Positions 25,459-33,763 of a stretch of DNA of 58,203 nt are shown one piece after another. Within the stretch, counting starts at the first letter, position 1. Each line of letters opens with the position of its first letter. Source of the DNA: Paenibacillus sp. OK003 (GTDB lineage Bacteria > Bacillota > Bacilli > Paenibacillales > Paenibacillaceae). The stretch lies in NCBI RefSeq assembly GCF_900109515.1, contig NZ_FOBD01000028.1, forward strand, positions 1-58,203, written 5' to 3'. A program made the position numbers and the translations under genes. The notes under the pieces were generated by a model that was not told the origin of the DNA, did no database searches, and saw only the letters and a list, made by a program, of their open reading frames with translations.

Positions 25459-28125
25459 TTAACCTTTCAGTTCCTTGATTCGTGCAATCACCTTATCCCG
25501 TTTATCGGAATAATCCGCTTGCTTGGCGCGCTCTTCCTCGATAACCTTGGCAGGAGCCTTGGCAACAAAGCCTTCGTTCGCCAGCTTTTTCTCCACACGG
25601 AGTACTTCGCCCTCAAGGTTCTGCAACTCTTTCTCCAGACGAGCCACTTCCTGATCAATATCAATAAGACCCGCCAGCGGCAAATACAGCTCAGCCCCAG
25701 TAATGACTGCAGTCATTGCTTTATCCGGTGAGCTCAGATCCAAGCCGCTGTCGAACTCGGATGTATTACAGAAACGTTTGATGTAATGGCTATTGCGTTC
25801 AATGATGCTGGATGTCTCTGCGTTGTTCGCTTTCACCATCAATTCAATTTTCTTGCTCATTGGTACGTTTACTTCTGCACGGATGTTTCGTACTGCACGA
25901 ATGGTATCCATAAGCAGGTTCATCTCGGCAACCGCTTCTGGGTTCTCCAGTGCAGGGTCATACACCGGCCAGGAAGCCAACGTAATCGTCTCGCCTTCGT
26001 GCGGCAGATGCTGCCAGATCTCTTCCGAAATGTACGGCATGAACGGATGAATCAGGCGCATAGTCTGATCCAGCACATAAGCAAGCACCGATTGTGTTTT
26101 CTTCTTGGCAACCGGATCTTCTCCATAGAAGGACAACTTCGCAAATTCAATATACCAGTCACACAGGTCATCCCAAATAAAGTTATACAGCAAACGGCCT
26201 GTTTCTCCAAATTCATATGCTTCGATTAGACGCGTAATATCACGAGAAGTTTCGTTCAGGCGGTGCAAAATCCAGTAATCCGCTGTTCCAAGGTCTCCAC
26301 TAATATCACGATCTTCATAGGTGAACCCTTCCAGATTCATTAGAGCGAAGCGCGATGCATTCCAGATTTTATTGGCAAAGTTACGAGCCTGTTCAACCCG
26401 CTCCCAGCGGAAACGGAGATCCTGACCCGGAGTACTGCTTGTAGAGATCATGTAACGCATTGCATCCGCACCATATTTCTCAATCACATCCAACGGATCA
26501 ACACCATTGCCGAGCGATTTGGACATCTTGCGTCCGTCAGCATCACGAACAAGACCGTGCATCAGCACATCCTTGAACGGAACCTCTTCTGTGAACTCCA
26601 GAGCGGTAAAGATCATGCGCGCCACCCAGAAATAAATAATGTCATACCCTGTTACGAGTACACTTGTCGGGTAATAACGTTTCAGATCTTCCGTGTCTTC
26701 CGGCCAGCCTAATGTAGAGAACGGCCACAAAGCGGAGCTGAACCATGTATCCAGAACATCTTCATCCTGTCTCAGCTTGCGTCCAGCGTATTCTGGCAAT
26801 GTTGTCGGATCTTCAGCAGATACAATAACTTCTCCAGTCTCCTCATCATACCAGGCAGGAATACGATGACCCCACCACAATTGACGAGAGATACACCAGT
26901 CGCGAACATTTTCAATCCAGTTCAGATACGTTTTCTCAAAACGATCCGGAACAAAATGAACCCCTTCACCGCTTTGTTGCTTCTCAATCGCTTTCTCCGC
27001 GAGAGGCTTCATCTCAACAAACCACTGTGTCGACAAATACGGCTCAACGACAGCTCCTGTCCGTTCGCTGTGTCCAACCTGATGCGTATGATCCTCGATG
27101 TTGATCAATACGCCCTGTTCTTGTAAGTCTGCAACAATCTGCTTACGGCAATCGCTGCGATCCAGTCCCTGATATTTGCCTGCTTCGGCATTCATCGTAC
27201 CAGTCTCATCCATCACCGTAATCTGTGGCAGATCATGACGAAGACCCACTTCAAAGTCATTCGGATCATGAGCAGGCGTAATTTTCACGGCGCCGCTTCC
27301 GAAATCTTTATCTACATACTCATCTGCAATAACCGGAATTTCGCGTCCGATAATAGGCAGAACAAGCACTTTGCCAATCATGTCTGCGTAACGCTCATCC
27401 TTCGGATGAACAGCAACTGCCGTATCTCCGAGCATCGTTTCCGGGCGAGTTGTCGCTACTGTGACATAACCACTTCCGTCTTTGAGCGGATAACGCAGAT
27501 GGTACAAGTGACCTTGAACTTCTTTATATTCAACCTCAATGTCGGACAGTGCAGTCCGGTTCACCGGGTCCCAGTTAATAATTCGTTTGCCTCGATAAAT
27601 GAGGCCTTTTTCATACAGTTGAACAAACACTTTACGTACAGCTTGGGATAGACCTTCGTCCAGCGTAAAACGTTCACGCGAGTAGTCGAGCGACAAGCCC
27701 ATTTTGCCCCATTGCTGACGAATGGTTGTTGCGTATTGCTCTTTCCAGTCCCATACCTTCTCCAAGAATTTTTCGCGTCCCAGATCATAACGAGTCTGAC
27801 CTTCTTCACGCAATTTCTGCTCCACTTTGGTTTGGGTAGCAATACCTGCATGGTCCGAACCCGGTAGCCACAGTGCATCATAGCCCTGCATCCGCTTGGT
27901 ACGAATCAGAATATCCTGCAGTGTGAAATCGAGCGCATGCCCGATATGGAGCATTCCGGTTACGTTCGGGGGTGGGATTACAATCGTATAAGGTTCAGCA
28001 TCTTTACGCTGGCCTGCCTTGAAATATCCATTTTCCATCCAAGTGGAATACCATTTTTGCTCCGCAGCTTTCGGATCATACGTGGTTGGCATTTCTGTTG
28101 CAGCTGAATTTTTTTGTTCAGACAT
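25459..28125 (-). CDS. valS: Valyl-tRNA synthetase
   Basis: A class I aminoacyl-tRNA synthetase of 888 residues that charges tRNA-Val. The HIGH motif is in PNVTGMLHIGHAL and the KMSKS motif in DGRKMSKSLGN. The CP1 editing domain lies between them (TTRPETMLGDTAVAVHP). The C-terminal coiled coil (about 820-885) is characteristic of ValRS and contacts the tRNA. A T-box riboswitch precedes it, and the long leader ends 40 bp before the ATG. Confidence 0.98.
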   Translation of the reverse strand: MSEQKNSAATEMPTTYDPKAAEQKWYSTWMENGYFKAGQRKDAEPYTIVIPPPNVTGMLHIGHALDFTLQDILIRTKRMQGYDALWLPGSDHAGIATQTKVEQKLREEGQTRYDLGREKFLEKVWDWKEQYATTIRQQWGKMGLSLDYSRERFTLDEGLSQAVRKVFVQLYEKGLIYRGKRIINWDPVNRTALSDIEVEYKEVQGHLYHLRYPLKDGSGYVTVATTRPETMLGDTAVAVHPKDERYADMIGKVLVLPIIGREIPVIADEYVDKDFGSGAVKITPAHDPNDFEVGLRHDLPQITVMDETGTMNAEAGKYQGLDRSDCRKQIVADLQEQGVLINIEDHTHQVGHSERTGAVVEPYLSTQWFVEMKPLAEKAIEKQQSGEGVHFVPDRFEKTYLNWIENVRDWCISRQLWWGHRIPAWYDEETGEVIVSAEDPTTLPEYAGRKLRQDEDVLDTWFSSALWPFSTLGWPEDTEDLKRYYPTSVLVTGYDIIYFWVARMIFTALEFTEEVPFKDVLMHGLVRDADGRKMSKSLGNGVDPLDVIEKYGADAMRYMISTSSTPGQDLRFRWERVEQARNFANKIWNASRFALMNLEGFTYEDRDISGDLGTADYWILHRLNETSRDITRLIEAYEFGETGRLLYNFIWDDLCDWYIEFAKLSFYGEDPVAKKKTQSVLAYVLDQTMRLIHPFMPYISEEIWQHLPHEGETITLASWPVYDPALENPEAVAEMNLLMDTIRAVRNIRAEVNVPMSKKIELMVKANNAETSSIIERNSHYIKRFCNTSEFDSGLDLSSPDKAMTAVITGAELYLPLAGLIDIDQEVARLEKELQNLEGEVLRVEKKLANEGFVAKAPAKVIEEERAKQADYSDKRDKVIARIKELKG

Positions 28126-28165
28126 GTGTCATTCCTCCGTTACTTATTCATCATCGCCAAAAAAC

Positions 28166-28474
28166 AAAAAAACCTTTCATCCATCAAAGGACGAAAGGTT
28201 AGCTTTCGCGGTACCACCTTTGTTTCACGCAGATAGAAAGATAGACTACCCCTTCTGTGCTTACGTGACACTTCAAGCAGATAACGGCTGCGACCGGCCT
28301 ATCCTACCACAGGAATGAATGATACTAAAGTTACTCATCCCTTGTATTCAAACAGGCAACTCCCGGGCGACTTCGATCAGTTGGTTCCTACGGAATTTCC
28401 CAGCGCTACAATCCCGCTCTCTGAAAGGTCATACTGTCTACTACTCCCGATCCACGTTGTTCTTCAAAAAACCT
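28166..28474 (-). promoter_or_regulatory. T-box riboswitch (tRNA-Val) controlling valS
   Basis: A leader of about 310 nt with the diagnostic T-box AAGGTGGTACCGCG at 28207-28220. It is followed by a terminator stem AACCTTTCgtcc...ggatGAAAGGTT and seven T residues (28166-28200). Upstream lie the stem I features (GGGAGTAGTAGACAG, AGAGAGCGGG) and a GTC triplet at 28369-28371 in the context GATCGAAGTCGCCC, which fits a valine specifier codon. Uncharged tRNA-Val would stabilise the antiterminator and switch valS on. Confidence 0.92.
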
Positions 28475-28480
28475 AAACAC

Positions 28481-28509
28481 ATCATACCCTGCCCGTGCCC
28501 GATAGTCAA
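28481..28509 (-). promoter_or_regulatory. valS promoter
   Basis: On the minus strand TTGACT (28504-28509), a 17-bp spacer and TATGAT (28481-28486). It is placed directly before the T-box leader, with the start near 28474. Confidence 0.82.
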
Positions 28510-28561
28510 CCTGACAACAGCGGATAAAGCGCGCTGCAATGCAGGTTGAGGGCAGACAAAG

Positions 28562-28593
28562 CAAAAACCCGTCATCCTCAAGGGATTACGGGT
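28562..28593 (-). terminator. Intrinsic terminator downstream of spoVID
   Basis: On the minus strand ACCCGTaATCC, loop CTTGA, GGATgACGGGT followed by TTTTG. It separates spoVID from the valS promoter. Confidence 0.8.
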
Positions 28594-28620
28594 CAAAATG
28601 GACATTGAACCTGTCTCAGG

Positions 28621-30096
28621 TTAAGGGATGTATAGAATCTGCCCTTCTTCCACGACCTGTTCGGATAATCGGTTATACAACTGGAGCTCTCGGGTACTTA
28701 ACTGATATCGGTCTGCAATGGTATCGAGCGTCTCTTCACGCTGTACAATGCATAATTTCACCTTACGGAACGGAGTCTGATCCACAATAGTGCCAAGGAA
28801 CAGGTTCTTCCATTCTACATCATCAGGCGGGTATGCTTCTTGCTGCTGGACTCCAGCAAGTGCCTCTTGCTCCCGTTCAGCTTCCGCCTCCCGTGTCACT
28901 CTGCCAGAGGATAACAAGGAGGAGATGCCTACACCCGCTTCCTGTTTGGGTGCAGACTCTCTCTTGCTGCCAAAAGCAACCTTGAGCTCCGGCTTGTCTT
29001 CCGTCTCAGCCACAGGTTCAGGGATAAAAGATTCTTTTTCAGCGGGCTCATTCGTCTCCACCGCTTCAAGAGGAGGTGTGTTTTCCACCGGAATTTCCGG
29101 TTCAGATGCTGCGAAGACATCCTGCCAGTTCTCAGACTGCGAACCTGTCGGTACATCTGTAACCGCCTGCTCCTCTTGCTTTGGTTCAGATCGGGCAGAT
29201 TCAAAATGCCAAACGTCCGGTGCTGCCGGTTCATCCGAAGGCTGCGGGTCCAGTTTGGAATCGGCCTGCTCCGAATTCCTTGAGTTCGTATGTAAGGTCT
29301 CGACGGAAGGCTCGGACCAGACAGACGACTCTTCAGCCAAAGGAAGTAAAGGCTCAGATTCAGGGTAAGAAGCCAACCTGTCGGCTGTCTCCGCCAAAAA
29401 AGACGAAACGGGAGAAGGCGTATCGGACAGCACATTCGCTTGCGCTTCCTCCTCCTTGTCCCTCAAGGACGAGGACTCTTCGTTTTCAGACGATATTTTG
29501 TTTTGCTCCGCGTTCCCATCCCCTTGCTGCCAGGACTGAAACGGTTCGGGAGAAGCTTGAAATAGATGTTCCTGCTGCAGCTCCTCTTCGCTCCGTTGAA
29601 GCAGATACTCCTGAGCAAATACATTGGGATAGCTGCCTGTCTGCTCTGTTTCAGCGGAACGGTTGCCCTGCTGAGGGTCGGGCGAATGTACAACGGTAAA
29701 CTCATCTGCTGACCAGACCTGCGGCTCCTCCACCGGAAAGCCCTCAATACCGCGAAGCGACAATACGCCAGTAATGTTCAGACTTCGGTCGGATAACAGA
29801 TCCACATCAAAATTTTCGATCTCAATGGAAATATCCTCAAGCGATCTTACCCGGTTCAGGGGTACCGTGATCTCCACCGGAATAAAATGTTTGAGTTCCT
29901 CCGAGATCTCATTCTCGCCCCGATACGCTCCTGTTAGCAAAAGATGACCTCGTAATGTTGCATGATCATCCTGACCGATCACCTGAATGCGGGGATATAA
30001 CTCAATTTCCTCCAGCTCCTCAATTGCAGGGACTCCCTCTGACAAATGAACGCGCTCATAAATATCGAACCGCAAACCATAGGGTTGATTCAACAA
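28621..30096 (-). CDS. spoVID: SpoVID-like spore coat encasement protein
   Basis: A 491-residue protein in three parts. The N-terminal domain (about 1-135) begins LRFDIYERVHLSEGVPAI with the EELEEIELYPRI segment typical of SpoVID. A long acidic Glu/Ser/Pro/Gln-rich linker (about 150-435) follows, and a single C-terminal LysM domain ends the protein. SpoVID drives coat encasement and binds SafA; the safA-like gene in this window supports that pairing. The start is TTG 30096 (followed by a second TTG) with AAAGGAGG 9 nt upstream. It lies between the hem genes and valS, as in B. subtilis. Confidence 0.88.
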   Translation of the reverse strand: MLNQPYGLRFDIYERVHLSEGVPAIEELEEIELYPRIQVIGQDDHATLRGHLLLTGAYRGENEISEELKHFIPVEITVPLNRVRSLEDISIEIENFDVDLLSDRSLNITGVLSLRGIEGFPVEEPQVWSADEFTVVHSPDPQQGNRSAETEQTGSYPNVFAQEYLLQRSEEELQQEHLFQASPEPFQSWQQGDGNAEQNKISSENEESSSLRDKEEEAQANVLSDTPSPVSSFLAETADRLASYPESEPLLPLAEESSVWSEPSVETLHTNSRNSEQADSKLDPQPSDEPAAPDVWHFESARSEPKQEEQAVTDVPTGSQSENWQDVFAASEPEIPVENTPPLEAVETNEPAEKESFIPEPVAETEDKPELKVAFGSKRESAPKQEAGVGISSLLSSGRVTREAEAEREQEALAGVQQQEAYPPDDVEWKNLFLGTIVDQTPFRKVKLCIVQREETLDTIADRYQLSTRELQLYNRLSEQVVEEGQILYIP

Positions 30097-30228
30097 AGGT
30101 GGCGTCCTCCTTTCGGCATATGTTCACCATGATCCTTCTCATGGGACTGATCCATGGTCCAAATCCTTCGTTACCCCATCTATATGCCTTGAATGAGATG
30201 AGCATGCCACCTTTTGAAAAACCTTGCT

Positions 30229-30420
30229 ATATAAAGCGAAATAGAGAATGTTGCACCTAGCCACTTCGATGACAGAATAACCTTCCGATCACTGTTATCC
30301 CCAGATTTTTTTGATTCCCTTCTTCAAAGGGAAAATCCGGGGATAAAGGCGAACGCTTCGCTTCTTCACGTTATTTCTGTCCTCTCCGTTCTCGTGTAAC
30401 TATTAAAGTTCGCTTTATAT
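30229..30420. mobile_element. MITE-like 192-bp imperfect palindromic element
   Basis: The element is bounded by perfect 12-bp terminal inverted repeats ATATAAAGCGAA (30229-30240) and TTCGCTTTATAT (30409-30420). The two halves remain similar along their length: GATGACAGAATAAC against GAGGACAGAAATAAC, and TATCCCC-a-GATTTTT against TATCCCC-g-GATTTT. They meet at a CTTC centre near 30326. It has no coding capacity and fills the spoVID-rluD-like gap. It could be a non-autonomous transposon remnant or a genus-specific palindromic repeat, and its RNA would form one long hairpin able to end transcription from either side. Confidence 0.65.
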
Positions 30421-30426
30421 CATTTA

Positions 30427-31332
30427 TTAATTCACCTTTTCACGCTCTGCCAATTGTGTGAAATCGGATGGCCAAGGATCATTCAATTCAATCATGGCTC
30501 CAGTTAACGGATGGCTAAACTTAAGCATCTCTCCGTGAAGTGCTTGCCGTCCAATGGCATCCGCTCTACCTCCATACAAGGCATCACCAATAAGCGGATG
30601 TCCCGCGTAACTCAGATGCACCCGAATTTGGTGTGTTCGTCCTGTATCCAGCTTCAATCGTACAAGGGTTGCTCGTTTCCACACTTCGACGATCTCCACA
30701 TGAGTAACCGCTTCTTGACCACCTTCCGAGACACGTCTGCGCTGTTTGTGATGCCTGTCCTTGCCAATCGGAGCATCAATTTTGTGAAGTTCGCGGGATA
30801 GTTGCCCCCCTGCAATGGCAACGTAATGGCGACCAATGTCTTTACGCCGCATCGCTTCATCCAGTTTGGCGAGGGCAAAAGCATTTTTGGCATATAAAAC
30901 AGGTCCAGTGGTGTCCTCGTCCAGACGATGAACATGGCGTACATTCGCCTGAATCCCATTCATTTCGTAATAGGAGGCCACCGCATGATCCAGTGTAATC
31001 GCTTGATCCGCCCGGCTCCCATCGGGATGAAGCTTCATTCCGGCCGGTTTATGCACGACCAGACAGAAGTCATCCTCATACAAAACATCGATATCCGCCC
31101 AACGCGGTTCAACATCAATTGGCTGAGACGCAAAAAGGGCCAGCCGAAGCCGGTCCCCTGCCAGTTGTATGCCCTGGTTCGTCTTTAGCTGACGCAACAT
31201 TTTCTCCGGTAACTGAAGCTCAGACAATAGCCACTGCTCTGCGGCCATCTGTTTGTCCGAACTGCCTGTTACGACTTTGCCTGGCATCAGCTCAAGCCAT
31301 TCCCCGCGGCGTTTCCAACTTTTAATAGTCAT
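30427..31332 (-). CDS. RluA family RNA pseudouridine synthase
   Basis: A 301-residue enzyme that isomerises uridine in rRNA or tRNA. The catalytic motif HRLDEDTTGPVLYAKN (catalytic Asp in HRLDxxT), the LDTGRTHQIRVHL segment and the GDALYGG motif are all RluA-family hallmarks. An S4-like N-terminal region is short and poorly conserved. The target base cannot be read from the sequence, so no rlu symbol is given. Its ATG overlaps the hemL stop by 4 bp, putting it at the end of the hem operon. Confidence 0.9.
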   Translation of the reverse strand: MTIKSWKRRGEWLELMPGKVVTGSSDKQMAAEQWLLSELQLPEKMLRQLKTNQGIQLAGDRLRLALFASQPIDVEPRWADIDVLYEDDFCLVVHKPAGMKLHPDGSRADQAITLDHAVASYYEMNGIQANVRHVHRLDEDTTGPVLYAKNAFALAKLDEAMRRKDIGRHYVAIAGGQLSRELHKIDAPIGKDRHHKQRRRVSEGGQEAVTHVEIVEVWKRATLVRLKLDTGRTHQIRVHLSYAGHPLIGDALYGGRADAIGRQALHGEMLKFSHPLTGAMIELNDPWPSDFTQLAEREKVN

Positions 31333-32633
31333 AGCGATTGAAGAGCTTTACGATTCGCCTCGATCGTATCGTCAATATCCTGCTCCGTATGCACGCCAGA
31401 AACAAACATGCCTTCGTATTGGGAAGGTGCAACACTTACACCCTGATCAATCATGGCCGCAAAGTAACGACGGAATTGATCGAGATTGCTTTCTTTGGCA
31501 ATATCATAATTCGTAACCGGAACAGCACTGAAAAATGGACATACCATCGAACCAACACGGTTAATCGTTATGGCTACACCTGTCTCTGCTGCATTCTTTT
31601 CAAACCCAGCCTGCAAGCGTGCAGACAGTGTCTCCAGACGATCATAGACCTCTGGTGTCAACAATTTGAGTGTCGTATAACCTGCTGCCATAGCCAGCGG
31701 ATTACCGCTCAGTGTACCTGCCTGATAGATCGGCCCGGTTGGAGCAATCTGTTCCATTAGATCACGTCTGCCGCCATAAGCGCCCACCGGAAGCCCGCCA
31801 CCGATTACTTTACCCAGACAAGTCAGGTCAGGTGTAACGCCATATCGTCCCTGTGCACAGTTCAACCCTACACGGAAACCGGTCATAACTTCGTCAAAAA
31901 TGAGCAGACTGCCGTATTGAGACGTCAAACTGCGCAGGCCTTCAAGGAAACCCGAAACGGGTGGCACAACTCCCATATTACCTGCAACAGGTTCCACAAT
32001 GACGGCGGCCAGTTCTTCACCATAACGTTCAAAAGCAAGCTTCACTGACTCCAGGTCATTGTACGGAACCGTAATCGTATTGATAGCCACACCTTCAGGC
32101 ACACCCGGGCTGTCAGGCAGACCCAGAGTTGCTACACCAGATCCTGCTTTGATCAGCAAGCTGTCGGCATGCCCGTGGTATGATCCTTCAAACTTCAAAA
32201 TTTTACTGCGTCCGGTTACACCACGTGCCAGCCGAATCGCACTCATGGTTGCTTCCGTACCGGAATTCACCATTCGTACAATATCGATCGAAGGCACACG
32301 CTCACAGACGAGTTTTGCCATCTCGGTCTCCAGCAATGTTGGCGCACCAAAACTTGTTCCTTTAAGGGCTGTCTCACGCAAAGCTTCTACAACGTCAGGA
32401 TGCGCATGTCCCATAATGAGCGGACCCCAGGATCCCACATAATCAATAAAAACATTGCCATCAATATCATAGATTTTGGAGCCTTCTCCGCGCTCTGCAT
32501 AGATCGGGGTAAGCCCCACCGATTTGAACGCCCGAACGGGACTGTTCACACCCCCGGGTATGTACTGCTTGGCTTCTTCAAATGCGCTGCGTGAGCGCTC
32601 ATCATTGCGACGAGTTCCTTGTTGTGCAGTCAT
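31329..32633 (-). CDS. hemL: Glutamate-1-semialdehyde 2,1-aminomutase
   Basis: Converts glutamate-1-semialdehyde to 5-aminolevulinate, the second step of C5 haem synthesis. It is a class III PLP aminotransferase of 434 residues. GGVNSPVRAFKSVG is the N-terminal family signature, LLIFDEVMTGFR holds the PLP-pairing Asp, and the PLP lysine is in TCLGKVIGGGLPVGAYGG. I chose ATG 32633 because AAGGAGG lies 7 nt upstream; the ATG two codons earlier is too close to it. Confidence 0.97.
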   Translation of the reverse strand: MTAQQGTRRNDERSRSAFEEAKQYIPGGVNSPVRAFKSVGLTPIYAERGEGSKIYDIDGNVFIDYVGSWGPLIMGHAHPDVVEALRETALKGTSFGAPTLLETEMAKLVCERVPSIDIVRMVNSGTEATMSAIRLARGVTGRSKILKFEGSYHGHADSLLIKAGSGVATLGLPDSPGVPEGVAINTITVPYNDLESVKLAFERYGEELAAVIVEPVAGNMGVVPPVSGFLEGLRSLTSQYGSLLIFDEVMTGFRVGLNCAQGRYGVTPDLTCLGKVIGGGLPVGAYGGRRDLMEQIAPTGPIYQAGTLSGNPLAMAAGYTTLKLLTPEVYDRLETLSARLQAGFEKNAAETGVAITINRVGSMVCPFFSAVPVTNYDIAKESNLDQFRRYFAAMIDQGVSVAPSQYEGMFVSGVHTEQDIDDTIEANRKALQSL

Positions 32634-32655
32634 GAACATCCTCCTTAATATAAAT

Positions 32656-33657
32656 TTATTTCTCGGCCAACCAGCGTGAAGCGTCTTTTCCGTAGTACGT
32701 AATAATCATATCTGCACCCGCACGTTTCATACTCAGCAGAATTTCCATGGCCACTTTCTTCTCATCAATCCACCCTTGAATCGCCGCTGCCTTTACCATT
32801 GCATACTCTCCACTTACGTTGTAAGCAACCAGTGGAAGATCAAAATTGTCCTTGATTGTACGCATGACATCCAGATAGGACAATGAAGGTTTCACCATCA
32901 ACATGTCCGCTCCTTCGAGCACATCGGTTTCGGCTTCACGCAATGCTTCACGAGCGTTCGCCGGGTCCATCTGATACGACTTGCGATCTCCGAATTGTGG
33001 CGTGGAATCCGCAGCTTCGCGGAATGGACCATAGAATGCCGACGCATATTTTACGGAGTAGGACATGATTGGAATGTGACTGAAGCCATTCTCATCCAGT
33101 CCGGCACGGATCGCTTGGACAAATCCATCCATCATATTGGATGGTGCAATGATGTCCGCTCCAGCTTTGGCCTGGGATACCGCTGTTTTTACGAGCAGCT
33201 CCAGTGATTCGTCATTGAGCACATCTCCGCAAATGTGACCGTCCACTTCAACGGTGTGCACCATGCCACAATGACCGTGATCAGTGAATTCACACAGACA
33301 GGTATCAGCAACAACCAGCAGCTCAGGATACCAGGACTTAATCAGCTTCGTTGCTTCCTGTACAATGCCGTCTTCTGCGAATCCCGATGAACCTACACTG
33401 TCTTTGGTTTCGGGAATACCGAACAAGAGCACAGCCGGAATACCCAGATCGGCAATCTCCTTCACTTCTTCCTGCAAGCGATCCAGCGAGAAGCGGAATA
33501 CGCCCGGCATGGATTTGATCTCGGATTTTACATTTTCACCATAAGTAACATAGATAGGTTGAATAAAGTCATCCACAGTCAAATGGGTCTCTCTCACCAT
33601 ATTGCGAATACCTGTGGATTGACGTAAACGGCGATGCCGGATAATTGGAAAACTCAT
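32656..33657 (-). CDS. hemB: Porphobilinogen synthase (5-aminolevulinate dehydratase)
   Basis: Condenses two 5-aminolevulinate molecules to porphobilinogen. In 333 residues the active-site lysines are in IMSYSVKYASAFYGPFR and PLVAYNVSGEYAM contexts. The cysteine-rich DTCLCEFTDHGHCG motif marks a zinc-dependent enzyme. ATG 33657 follows GGGAGG with 10-nt spacing; the upstream 12 residues to 33693 are not conserved-looking. It is placed between hemD and hemL. Confidence 0.97.
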   Translation of the reverse strand: MSFPIIRHRRLRQSTGIRNMVRETHLTVDDFIQPIYVTYGENVKSEIKSMPGVFRFSLDRLQEEVKEIADLGIPAVLLFGIPETKDSVGSSGFAEDGIVQEATKLIKSWYPELLVVADTCLCEFTDHGHCGMVHTVEVDGHICGDVLNDESLELLVKTAVSQAKAGADIIAPSNMMDGFVQAIRAGLDENGFSHIPIMSYSVKYASAFYGPFREAADSTPQFGDRKSYQMDPANAREALREAETDVLEGADMLMVKPSLSYLDVMRTIKDNFDLPLVAYNVSGEYAMVKAAAIQGWIDEKKVAMEILLSMKRAGADMIITYYGKDASRWLAEK

Positions 33658-33763
33658 ACGTGTGAAACCTCCCTGAATAGTGATGTGGAGCAAAAATCGA
33701 AGCGCGCCGGTATCGTAACGAATTCAGCACGCTTCATCTATCGATTGCGGTTCAATTATATGT

